From positions 930,001 to 994,000 of the forward strand of contig JAWPGT010000007.1 of the NCBI GenBank assembly GCA_034638255.1: a DNA stretch of 64,000 bases, given 5' to 3'. The DNA is from Coprinus comatus. Taxonomy: Eukaryota > Basidiomycota > Agaricomycetes > Agaricales > Agaricaceae. Each line of letters opens with the position of its first letter. Position 1 is the first letter of the stretch. The notes under the pieces are model-generated. The model saw only the letters and a list, made by a program, of their open reading frames with translations, was not told where the DNA came from and did not search any database. The position numbers and the translations under genes were made by a program. Positions 37,403 through 48,242 of this stretch are shown here, one piece after another.

Positions 37403-40400
37403 TCACTGTTTGATGATCAAAAAAATAAAACAGAAGACAAAATGGTTAGAATCAAGTTGCGAGTAGACATCGGACAACATACCATAAAGTACATATTGGT
37501 TGCCTGATCAGGATGTAATGGTTGGAAGGCTTCTTGGTATGCCGCAACGCCCGAGAGGACAGAAGTAGAATCAGAACCTGCTCTTCTAGGTTCATAGTGA
37601 TTCTTCGCGCGTTGACAAACTAAGTGCGCATCTACATAACATTTTTAACCAATAGATTGAGATGTTAGTAGACGATTGAACGTACAATAAACGGGGGCGG
37701 GTATAGATACAGATCGTGTAGCTCGCGCATACACGTGGCATAATGCGAATGACAACTGTTGAATACTATCCGCACTATAAAATCAAAATTGCAACCTTTA
37801 GTGTGTTTTGAGAGACCAGTAATGATGCAATGACTCACGAAAAATTATTTTCCTATGGAACGTGATGAATCATAATGTGTTTAAATTTGTGTCAAAGAAA
37901 CTGGTGAAAAAATTTGAACATACGTCGTGGATGACCTAGCCCCACAGAAACATTAATATAAATTTGATTCATTAAACAGGTTGTAACAGACATACCGTGT
38001 AGTGCGAAGGACGACTTGTCCCGATTAGACCGCCTTGACTTTGTAAGAAATAGTCAAAATTAACCGGGTGTGTGATCGTCTTGTCTATGACCATTCCAGC
38101 AGGGCAATTACCACTTCTATCAGTTTCTTCCATAGGACAGAACCTAATTGAAAATGCCGAAAAGTGCAAACAAATATATAATTAATAACAAGGTGTATGT
38201 GTGTGTTTGACAACGTGTTACATACCGATAATGGTGTCGCTTTCCAACAACGACAACAGTAATGTCGGGACTTACATTAGTTTCTCTGCAGGCAGCTAAA
38301 ATTGAATGATTAGATATACTAAATTGGATGTATTCTAATGCTTTTACCTCGTATTTGATCGAGCTCTATGACAATATGTCAATATCATGGTTGATCAGTC
38401 TGCTGATAATTACATACCATGGTTCCTTACCATCGGAAATTCACCTTCAGAGACGCCGTCTTGAGATTTGATAAAAAAGGATGATGAGTAATAGAAACAA
38501 TATAAGGTGATTGTATTGTTCATACCTCTGAAAAATACGAGACGCGTTGGCCCAACAAAACCATTATCCCTATCCTTGTGCTCCACTTTTGTATGGTAAT
38601 CCAGATATTTATTTATGATTTGCTAGAAAAGAAGGTTAGAGTTGTGGTATCTTAATTTCAAACCTTTGTGGAAGAAATACTACATACAGCACATAATGTC
38701 TTTAATTCCACTATACTTTCTCTCCGGGCTTCCTGTGCCCGGGTTGTGGCCACGTAATACGAGGAGTGTGCATCAACACTCCCTACGACCGACGCATAGG
38801 ATGGTATTCCCTCGGCTCTAGGTGGAGGGTGCATGACATCAGCACCTATTTAACATTAGACGTTTTCGGATGAAAATAGACGCCAGCATTATTCACCCAT
38901 AACAATAGTATTTTCACTTAAAAACGGAGCGGCATTGCTTGTTGGATCGAGGATGGAGTTTGTTCCACCTAGTTTTGGGTTGATCCTGAATGGGTAGGTA
39001 AGTACTATAAACAACCCCAAGCTAATCGTGTACCTACTTTAAAAGAACGTTGTTCCAAAATTGATCATTTGCCCGTTTCGCCTTTGTTGCTTGAAGGCAT
39101 TGAGTCGGAACACCTCGCTGTAATCTAGCATCAGCAAAAATGTATTTGAACTAACAATTAACACGGACCGTGACATCACCAAAACTGAAAAAAAGTGTTA
39201 TAAGTTTGCAGTTTCTGTTTGTAATCGTAAGCCCAACTTACTGTTTTACTGCTGTATAAATTTCGCCTGCTTGGTTTGGTAATATTATGATAAACAGATT
39301 GGGTCCTTCGTCAACTTCCGGTTCTTTCTGAGAACACTCCCCACCGGCATCTAATAATTGCTACAGAGTGTCAGATGCTAAAATGAATGGAGTACAAGAA
39401 ATAAACATACTGCTGCGATATTGCCTTGACCGTTCACCCACTTGACCACAGGGTCCCGCATTAAAACATTCATACCTTCGGGAAATTAAGGTTTTGGTAA
39501 GTTTGAAAGGGAAAAAAATAGCTGATCATCCCCACCTCTCGCCATAGCCGCACTAGTCAGATCCTTGGTCATCTTCTTCACATCAGCCTCATTGAAATGC
39601 ATTCGTGGAGCATATATCATAATGACCCATTTGCGGATCTCTGCCGACCGATAGAAAACCCGGTCCACCCTGTGTCTCAATTTTAGACTGTGCTAATCAA
39701 ATCAAATAGCAAAAATAGTAGCAAATACTTACGCATTCCATCCGCCTCTGTCAGGTTTCTAGATTGGTGGATAAATTAATAATAATTTTAGACAAGCTGA
39801 ATTCCCGACTTACTGCAATCTTTACTGCACTATCACGATGATATAATATATCTGGCGTTGGAAGGACACGGGCAGGAACCACCAGGGGTTCCGATGACCG
39901 TAAGCTGAAGCCGAAGTCTCTTACAGTGGGCGACTCATGAAAAGCCATAATCTGCGAAATTGATCAAAAAAAAATGGAAACAGAAAAAAAAAAAAAAGTA
40001 AAAATGGTTACTTACATCAAGACCGTTCCTAATATCTCGGAAACGTTGCATCGGCTTCATCCTAGAAAAATCCAACATTTCTCGAGTTTTATCTTGATAT
40101 AGCTCCTTCCTCATTATTTGACCCTCGGGAACCTCGCATAATTCTAGAGGGATGAGAGCACCTGTTTCAGTCTACCACAAAGATCAGCAATGAGTCATGA
40201 CAAAATTAGTGACCTCAAGATATTAGAGCTCTCACCTCAATACAAACTAAATCTAAATATCTTAATGAACGGTTCCCTTCGGTAATGCGGAAGTAATCCG
40301 CAACACTGATTTCCTGACCATCATATTCAAACCTCATCTCTCTCGCCCCTCTCTCTGACAATCTCCTAATCGTTCGCATTCGGCCGTTGTGAGTTGTTTT

Positions 40401-42145
40401 GACTTTCATATTGACAAGGAACTTTTGCAGGAGAAAGATTTGTCGTCTAGTCAGATGTGATAATAGTGCAGGGTTTCCGACTGGCATGTCAAAAAAACTC
40501 AAACATGTGTCAATCAGTGGGCCGGCTCGGTACATCATGGCCGTCGTGATATCGATGTTTATCAGCATTCTCCCCATTGCGGGACGCACTGATTGAAAAA
40601 ATCCTCTCCAAAGCTCGACTCCTCCACCAATATCCCTCTTCCCATCAGGGACGAAAAATGAACGCGTGTTAACGGGATATTTAAAGATGACATCCATTCG
40701 GATTGCCACATTAACGGCCTTAAGGATTCAACATCAGCAATCATTACTCTGTATTAGGCCAAAATAAAATAGAATACCATGATGGCTGTTAGGACCTCAT
40801 TATTAAGAGACTGTTCTCCTGCTACGAATTCTTGCAACACTCTTGCAAATAACATTAATAAATAGAGTGACGAAGAGAGGGGGTCGTTGCGTACTGAGGA
40901 TTTATCTGAGCAACCTTTTTAATCTCAACAGTATAGAGTTTGGGTGGCCGCGTTGCATTCGGCCTTGGCGGCTGCAGACTAAAAATCCACTATATTGTAG
41001 TTGAAAATCAGGTTCAGTATAAAAAAGAGAAGGGACCGGAAAAAAACACACCCTCGCAGGCTCACTTGAGTCTTCCCCAAGATCAATGTCCCAAGTCGAA
41101 AACATGTTTCTCCGACCATCAAAGGGAGGTGCGGGTCGAAGGTCATCTGAGTTTTCAGAAATCCGAGGCCTGAATATTTCTGGTGCGACGTCTTCACACA
41201 GGTGCCGAATCACTTTAATATTCATAGCAACTGATTGCGCTTCGGGGTTGATGACTATACATTTACAAATCGTAGAAATTAGCACAACTGTATCTGATTA
41301 ATGCTAGTCCAATATCTTACCAACTGGTATAATGCGATTGTTTTATCCTAAAGTCAGCACAAAAATAAATCACATATCAAATCACCTACCATCATAATGA
41401 TTTATCATCTTATCGGGTACATTTACTTCATATACATTTGCTATAACATTGAGTTCTTTGGTGCTTAGTCTCCCGAATCCAGGACGTGTGAGAATATCCG
41501 ATCGGACGTAGTCTTGTCCACAAATCGTGATGAGTGAAGATACACAAAAAGTAACCAGTATAGATAGGATTTACCTGCTGCTATCGTTTCATTCACAACA
41601 ACAGATCCTGTTACCTGTGGAGCCCCCACGTTTGGTATAGAACCAGACTGGGCCTGACCCCCACGTCCACGCCCACGCCCACGCCCACCTCCCCAAGATC
41701 CGCGACCCCTTGATGGATCGTTACCTCGTCCCTCACCACCGCGGTGAATATCACCACTGCGATGATGAGGCCCGCCGGTGTCATGACTGACTGGGGGTGA
41801 ACCTCCACCCCGTCCCCTACCTTGTCCGCCTTGTGGAGGAGGCACAGCGGCTGGAACTGCGGGACCACCTCGCCCCCTACCCCTACCTTGTCCACCTTGT
41901 GGAGGAGGCACAGTGGCTGGAACTGCAGGACCACCTCGCCCCCTACCTCTACCTTGTCCACCTTGTGGAGGAGGCACAGCGGCTGGAACTGCAGGACCAC
42001 CTCGCCCCCTGCCTCCACCACGGTTTCCTCCGCGATGGCCCCTGCCACGAGCAGGGTTACCGCCGTTGTTACCACCACCTCCACCTCTACCACCGCGAGG
42101 CCGGTTTCCATTAGCTGGTTCAGTCGGTACTGCTTTGGGGGGCAT
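37403..42145 (-). CDS. Argonaute with RGG-rich N-terminus and intact DEDH slicer tetrad
   Basis: Small-RNA-guided effector of RNA silencing. About 27 exons join to roughly 1048 aa. Exons: 41575-42145, 41390-41512, 41321-41323 (tentative), 41052-41254, 40895-40971, 40778-40841, 40236-40718, 40016-40171, 39814-39951, 39733-39758, 39536-39669, 39411-39475, 39242-39360, 39169-39184, 39038-39117, 38897-38985, 38688-38845, 38526-38622, 38418-38459, 38348-38365, 38226-38295, 37996-38143, 37924-37935, 37839-37852, 37686-37774, 37483-37631, 37403-37405. The first 190 residues are Arg/Gly-rich with a threefold repeat. The N, PAZ and MID domains follow, then PIWI. The PIWI tetrad is complete: Asp in GADVMHPPP, Glu in ARRESIVEL, Asp in [11 protein letters not shown], His in [14 protein letters not shown]. 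The end MYFM is the usual Argonaute C-terminus, with the stop codon alone in the last exon. One acceptor (40971 or 40989) is uncertain by six codons. Confidence 0.93.
41816..42013 (-). repeat. Three 66 bp coding tandem repeats in Argonaute N-terminus
   Basis: Three nearly identical 66 bp units encode a 22-residue unit (core [16 protein letters not shown] plus RG repeats). The second copy has Thr for one Ala. The frame is kept across all copies. The units are rich in RG dipeptides, possible arginine-methylation sites. The high identity suggests recent expansion. Confidence 0.9.
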
Positions 42146-42717
42146 GTGTATAAAGGGCAAGCCGATGTGGGAAAAAAACCTACCACCAGTGCGGCTTTAT
42201 AAGTGATTGATAGACGCTCGGTTTTACCCTGCTATACTCTTCTATTGGGGTGATGGAAATCGAATCCATCACGAACGTCATAGAAAAGACTAGACACCTT
42301 CTACTGCGCATATTATCAGGATTCCGCAGGCAAGTCTCATGGGACAAAAGAGATTGATATATTGATATCTGAAGGGGCACGCACCAAGTATAAGTATAAC
42401 TGACCAATCGAATTGCATAACGTAGCATGGGCTCCCTCATACGCAAGGTAACCATATTTGCCGATTCTTCCTAGATAGCACAGAAGGTCGATAACGTTAT
42501 CCTTGAAAATATGCATCAGCAAGCAAAGAAGCGACCGCAGAATATCCTTCCCAAATTTGCTGCGCAAGCCTGGGCAGGGCGCAGCGTATAATATTTGCAG
42601 TATGTCCTTTGACTCGGAGAGTCGTAATGTAACAAATGTCATCGCCGTATGAAAACAGTAAAATTTGTGACGAAAGACAGAGGACAAATAGCTCACTAGT
42701 ATTGGGAGAAATATAAA
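42146..42717. other. Region between Argonaute start and tRNase Z stop
   Basis: About 570 bp on the upstream side of Argonaute and downstream of tRNase Z. It contains a 119-codon open frame on the minus strand, listed separately as a weak candidate. No other feature is supported. Confidence 0.5.
42337..42696 (-). CDS. Candidate hypothetical ORF or gene remnant, 119 codons
   Basis: Not recognised. An uninterrupted minus-strand frame reads like a helical protein (FGKDILRSLLCLLMHIFKD, GRIGKYGYLAYEGAHATL) rather than random translation, and the codon choice resembles neighbouring exons. A possible donor (GTGCGT at about 42380) and an acceptor 49 nt further on would extend it by a few codons. It sits between the tRNase Z stop and the Argonaute start, so it would overlap the Argonaute promoter. 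It may be a small gene, a decayed gene fragment or chance. Confidence 0.3.
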   Translation of the reverse strand: MSYLSSVFRHKFYCFHTAMTFVTLRLSESKDILQILYAAPCPGLRSKFGKDILRSLLCLLMHIFKDNVIDLLCYLGRIGKYGYLAYEGAHATLCNSIGQLYLYLVRAPSDINISISFVP

Positions 42718-45700
42718 TTAAGCATCACCAACTACAGCCTCTTCGGCACTCGCATGTAAATCAGCATCCCCTTCTTCCACTGTTTCCAAGAACGATTGTT
42801 CAATGGCTGGTATATAAAAGTTCATCTTCCACATCTCGTTCATATCAAAGCACGCGTGATCAAACGCAATGGCCACCATGGGTTGATGTTCATTATGGTC
42901 TTCATCACTTCTTGGAGTTATCGAAGGGATATTTAATCTTGGGTAACGGGCTGAGAAATGAGTCAAGAGAACATTTTCTGCTTTCATACTTGATTGAAGC
43001 ATGAGTAAAGATAGACTTAATGTGTAGCAATATACGTACTCTCTGGCAATTTGAATAGCTTGGCCAGTGGTGCTATGTGCCTTCACCCTAGCGAGCTCGG
43101 CCTCATCATCGGACATGCTTGCCTCGTGGATGAGGACTGTTGGTTTGCGAGCGATTCTAGAGAGGTTATTAGTGGGCATAGTATCTCCAGAGAACCTGCA
43201 AGAATATATTAGAGTGATACCCAGCACACACCAACAGCAAGGACAAAGAACATACACAATGCTCCATCCAGCAAGACTTTCAATGCACACTCCGAAGGCT
43301 TTCGCATTATGAAACACATTCACAGTCCTAAAGCCACGGAGATTCAGATTCTGACACATCTGTGTAGCATGGGCCCTCGAACTGGGATTAAATGAAAAAC
43401 TAGTTCCCAGTAAAAAGATAAATGAATAACATACAGCTCTAAATCTAGCCAGGGTTCGTTACCGCCAACACGCCACCGGCCCTTCTCTGGATATGCAGAA
43501 TAGGCATAGTTGAGCGCATCGCTCATGACTTGAATAACACCATTGCTTTCTGGGTTGGATGACAATCCAAGTGGCTCCAACTCGTTTTGCTCTTTCAGAT
43601 ACAGTTGAACCTGACGGATTGAGACGACATAAAGTGGGTGTTTGGGGGGAGGGTCCAACTGACAAGACATTTGAATCAGTTACATGACATGTGAGTGAAT
43701 GTGTTCCTTTCACTTACGAGTGCTCTTTGTCGCAAAATTTTTGCCAAACCAAGATGATGGTCAGCATGAGCATGGCTGACGAAGATACATTTTAAATCTC
43801 GTAAGATATCATAAACCGAAGGATGACCATTCATTGAATCATCTCCAAAGAATCGCGCAAGCTGGCCCCATGTACCTTCACCGGCATCTAATAGAATATT
43901 GCCGGAACTAGTCATCACAATGGTAGATAGGACTAGGCTTATGAGTGAAAACGATTTTCTTTTGGACATTAAAAAGAACCCTCACCATTGCGATACTTTG
44001 TTGGTACAGCACTCCCTGTCCCCAACGAAATAATTTTAACTGGCTGAGATGTTTGTGTTGCGTGAATATGAGGTCGGAACTTCTCCACTTCTTCTCTAGC
44101 CTTTTTGAATGCAGTTGTCGTTTCTTCTGATAGTGCTAGAGGTCCCGCTGCCTGTATAACGGGATGGAAACGATCGTTTGAAGCTAGTGTTTGATATTCA
44201 ATGGGACGGGAAGGACGGACGGTAACCGTAAGTGTTGATGTGAGAGGGGCAATGTTCTTGGGTAAGTTAGGTATATCTTTGCTCGATTAATACAGCATTG
44301 AATATATCAAAAGACTAAATCTCACCTGAGATATTCTTGGATGCCTTCATGCTGAAACGAGGGAGGGGGAACATCTGAGAGTCGAGTTTGTGCAGCCGAT
44401 ATTGATTAAAAGCGTGGCTGGTGAAGGTAACAAGATCAGGACAATATTCACGAGCTGATACGAAATGCTGCGGTACAAATGTGAGAGAGAGATATAATCA
44501 TATAACAATCTAACTGACCTGTGTAGTCGAGGAGAAACCATTCATGAACTTCAGATACCGCTCGTCTTCCATAACTCCCGGACCTAGCAGATGATATACC
44601 ACTTTGACACTATATTCCTCCGAGTCAACAGGGTCGTCTGATCTAAATTGTTTGTAGACCGAGTCGAAAGCTTTCGTGACGGAAGGAATACATTCCTGAG
44701 TGGCCACATCAAGAATGATTACAACTCCAGGAGCTTCGCTCGGGCTCATACAGTCCTCCGGACGAACGACACGCTTCTCCACACCATTGGGGCCCTGGAC
44801 GTCGAATTCAATGGTCTCTCCTTGAGATAATTTCCGTCGAAGACTATTATGCGGGACACCCAATTCTTCAAGCTTTTTACCATCAACTCGACCACGCATA
44901 CGAGGACCAACAACAATATATGCCAAAGCGTCTCGGGGGTCAAATTTACGAGCATAGTGAAACCTGGGCAATTGCTCGTAGAACCACGTTCCAACACAAC
45001 GTCTATAATCATCTACAATCACAGGCCCTTTTAGTTCACCACTCGGTTTCTAAGAGAAAGAAAACATATCAGTGTTTGTGGGAATGAATGAAATGTGAAC
45101 ATATGCGCACCGGTGGCTTTGCAAACATCTCATTAAGAGCATTTCTTCTAACACCTTGTGCGTCTCGCCCTTCAGACACTTTGGCTCCGACGCCGTTTGA
45201 TATTTTTGGTATCTTGACCGAGCGTTCTTCCGACAGCTCACGTTTCCGTTTTGAAGTGTCTGGTTCAGTCATTGATTCAGATTCGTTGGTACCTTCTCCA
45301 CTATCCGCCGCAGCCGTCGTGATAGGAAAAGTGTAGACCGTTACATTTTCGTCCTTGTATGCTATGTCGCGTACGTTGGAAGAATTGGGGTTGTGTTCGA
45401 TGACTTGAACAGCTAATTGCTCTCTACGATTAGTTGGTTGAAGTTGTATCTGGATAATAATAATGCATGCAAGCTGACCTGAACAAGAACATCCGCAGTG
45501 ATGCAATGAAATGAAGTATTCCAGGTGGTCCAATAATGTTAAGATTCCTGATAGCTGCATCCGCCAACGACATGATTACACCTATTTTCCAACATCAACA
45601 AAAGAGTCAAACTGATCAAAAACGGGATTTATGCTGACCAGCAAGACCACTCATTCTCTGACTACCAATCCGAGTTACGAAAACTCCCTTCATCTTTTTC

Positions 45701-45849
45701 CAGTTTTGATTGCTCTTCTGAAGCATGGCGCGGTTGATGTTTTCCCCAACATTGAAGAGATACTTGGCATTATCAAAGGTGACCAAGATGCTAGGTTCTG
45801 TGTCTGCCGAGAGGGAAGTGACGGTTGACGTCGACCAGTTTTGCACCAT
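42718..45849 (-). CDS. TRZ1: tRNase Z, long form (tRNA 3'-end endonuclease)
   Basis: Endonuclease that removes 3' trailers from pre-tRNAs. Eleven exons join to 860 aa, matching the long form (yeast Trz1 838 aa): 45639-45849, 45479-45581, 45111-45423, 44519-45049, 44326-44467, 43986-44276, 43718-43932, 43435-43658, 43256-43381, 43040-43195, 42718-42988. The N-terminal half is the degenerate metallo-beta-lactamase copy (YLFNVGENINRAM, GPPGILHFIASLRMFLF). The C-terminal half is active. It has GTGSAVPTKYRN, LLDAGEGTWGQLARFFG, the zinc motif HAHADH (residues 584-589), FSGDTMPTNNL, LIHEASMSDDE, the HST block in KAHSTTGQAI, and LTHFSARYPRL. A short Lys/Arg stretch (KRKRELSEERSVKIPK) is a possible nuclear signal. 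The gene diverges from the PLP enzyme gene across about 290 bp. Confidence 0.93.
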
Positions 45850-46137
45850 CCTCGTTTGAAGAGGTTTCCCGAGCGAGAGAGAACGAGGAAGAAGAAAATT
45901 TCGGGGACGGCGACAAACCCACAACAACGCCAGTTTTGAACCACTAATAATGTTGACTCACGACGCGACTCGTCTGATAACCAGAAACGGAAATCCAGAA
46001 CAGAAATTGTGATCGATCACGTGCCGATTGTCTGCAGGGACATGTGGACAGGGGTTTTCTTCGAATTCCCAACCAGAGCCAACCAGTCAAATACTGGCCA
46101 TGGGGTTGGAACTTGGGAGCACTCGGAATTCCGGACC

Positions 46138-47570
46138 ATGCCTGCACTCGACCTGATCAGCGTGCGATCTCACTTTCCGTCTCTTAACGGAGGCTTTATC
46201 TTTGCGGATAATGCTGGTGGATCCCAAGCAGCAAAAGAAGTCATCGACAGAGTTTATGACTATCTAGTCAACACCAATGCTCAGCTCGGTGCAGACTATT
46301 CAATCTCTGCGGAGGCAACCAGGCGTGTAATGGAAGGACCTGTACACGCTGCGCAGATGTTTAATGCTGCGTCTCCGGATGAGGTTGTCTTTGGAAGCAG
46401 CTCAACCATGAATCTCGAGAATCTAGCAAGGGGTTTAGAGGAAGGGATCAACGCCGGCGACGAGTTTATCATTACCGGAGAGCATGAAGGTGGTTAATTC
46501 TCATAAAAATTCCACATCAGATACTAAAAGCTTTACTCTAGCAAATTCTGGTCCCTGGAAGAAACTTGCCAAACGTCGCGGTGCGATCCTCAAATATTGG
46601 AGCGCCACCCCTCTTAAACCAGAGAACCCCTATTCTGTCAGCTTGCAGATTAAAGATCTTTTACCCCTAATCTCCAACAAGACTCGTATTGTCGCCTTCA
46701 CAGCCTGCTCCAACATTCTTGGGAGCATTGTACCTGTCAAAGAAGTCGTTGCTGCTATCCGTTCTGAAGCTCAAGCAAAAGGGGCTCAGAAGGTAGAAAT
46801 TTCGGTTGACTGCGTCGCATATGCCCCTCATCGGCAGATTGACGTGCAAACTTGGGATGTGGATTTCTGCGTCTTCTCATTCTACAAGGTCAGCCCGGAT
46901 CCCCTATCTCGCTCAACGGAAGACCCAACTGAAGCCATTAATAGGTGTACGGCCCGCATATTTCCGCCCTCTACGTCCGCTCTAGTGCACTGAAGAATTC
47001 AGTTGCCTCCATTGCGCATCACTTCCTTAAAGTGAACGATACTTCATACAAACTTCAGCCCGGTGGCCCAGGCTACGAGCTTGTATATGCAACCACTGGA
47101 GTAATACCATACCTTACCAGCCTTACTCCTTCTGGAAGCCTTGAATCCGCTTGGAATGCCATTGCCGAGCATGAACAGACCTTAATGACGCCGTTGCTCC
47201 GATATCTTACCGATCCGAAGCAAAAGGAACGCGGCGTACGAATCGTCGGCGACGATTCAGTCAATCTTGCTCGAGTTCCTACCATAAGCTTCGTTGTCGT
47301 CGGCGAGCGGGCGATCAAGAGTCAAGATATTGTCAAGATCTTCGATGGAAAGGGCGGTGTAAGTGCTCTAGCACGGATTCTCTATACCCTTAAACTGACC
47401 CAAAACAGGTTGGCATACGCTTCGGTCACTTCTATGCGTACACACTCATTGACAATCTTACACCTAAATTGGATGCTGATGATGGTGTTGTCCGCATCTC
47501 CCTCGTTCATTACAACACTATCCAAGAAGTTAATCGTATCATCGAAATTCTGACTGGAATTTTGGGATAA
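46138..47570 (+). CDS. Cysteine desulfurase-like class V aminotransferase
   Basis: PLP-dependent enzyme of the NifS/CsdA-type fold. Exons 46138-46489, 46542-46888, 46945-47358 and 47409-47570 give 424 aa. Recognisable parts are GGFIFADNAGGSQAAKEV at the N-terminus, EVVFGSSSTMNLENLAR, the cofactor Asp region VEISVDCVAYAPHRQIDV, and FSFYKVYGPHISALYVR, where the Lys is expected to hold PLP. The C-terminal domain includes VGIRFGHFYAYTLIDNL and VRISLVHYNTIQEVNRII. These match the so-called cysteine desulfurase family proteins, which are distinct from mitochondrial Nfs1. No clear catalytic Cys loop is visible, so desulfurase activity is not shown; epimerase or lyase chemistry is possible. No mitochondrial leader is seen. 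Confidence 0.85.
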
Positions 47571-47743
47571 CTACGTACTACTGATATACAAGATTGGATT
47601 GCGTATTTAAAACTAACTACTGAGTCCATTATATGATTGAGTTGTCCGTATCAAAATGAGTCCGTTTGAGATTTACAGTCCGTGAGTTAGATCGTCAATT
47701 CGTCAATATCATGTAAGTCCGTTGCAGAAATATGGTTAGCTCA

Positions 47744-48242
47744 TTAATAAGGGATTCCACTCTTGATGGTAAACTGGGGAGAGAAGTTTCCAGAATCACC
47801 GAACACTGATGTAGTCGTTAGCAAAAAGAACGATATCCAACAATGATGCTACTCACAGACTAAGGCATAATCATTTCCTTCAACAAGCAAAGGGATCTTG
47901 ACATGAATCTGACCCGACAAGATGTCGAAATCGTTTGCCAACACGACTGAAACAATATTGTGAGACAGAATGTTAACCAAAGTCAAGACAAATGGACATA
48001 CGGGGTGTGGTAAGGTCTCCTTTCCTCAACATGATCCTTCCTCTAGGATTCGTGATTTGAGCGGGAGGGTCAGAGGTATCCCATTTCACGGTGTGTGTTT
48101 CTCCACTTCGCCAGACTGTGCCTGCCTTTGGGTAGGTAATGGGCGGGACGTAGACATCTCTCTTGTCCACAGATTCTGGGAGAGGTGCAGCGACTGCGGA
48201 GAAAGCGAAGAGAAGGGAGAAGAGAAATGCGTAGACATTCAT
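47744..48242 (-). CDS. Small secreted Kre9/Knh1-like domain protein
   Basis: Predicted extracellular protein of 130 aa (136 if the Met at 48260 is used). Exons 48002-48242, 47857-47946 and 47744-47805 join in frame. A signal peptide (NVYAFLFSLLFAFSAVAA) is followed directly by the single Ig-like Kre9/Knh1 domain. That domain has PPITYPKAGTVWRSGETHTV, VLANDFDILSGQIHV and the closing block LFGDSGNFSPQFTIKSG, typical of the family in agaricomycetes. There is no Ser/Thr linker and no GPI tail, so it is probably soluble or wall-associated. It converges on the PLP enzyme gene with about 170 bp between stops. A substrate or partner is not known. Confidence 0.85.

Noticed and set aside
41816..42013. 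Regular 66 bp repeats as a possible CRISPR-like array
   Set aside because: The repeats are contiguous with no unique spacers, they encode an in-frame protein repeat, and the genome is eukaryotic.
41797..42206. Several + strand frames with Pro/Leu/His repeats
   Set aside because: These are shadows of the repetitive Argonaute N-terminus on the other strand.
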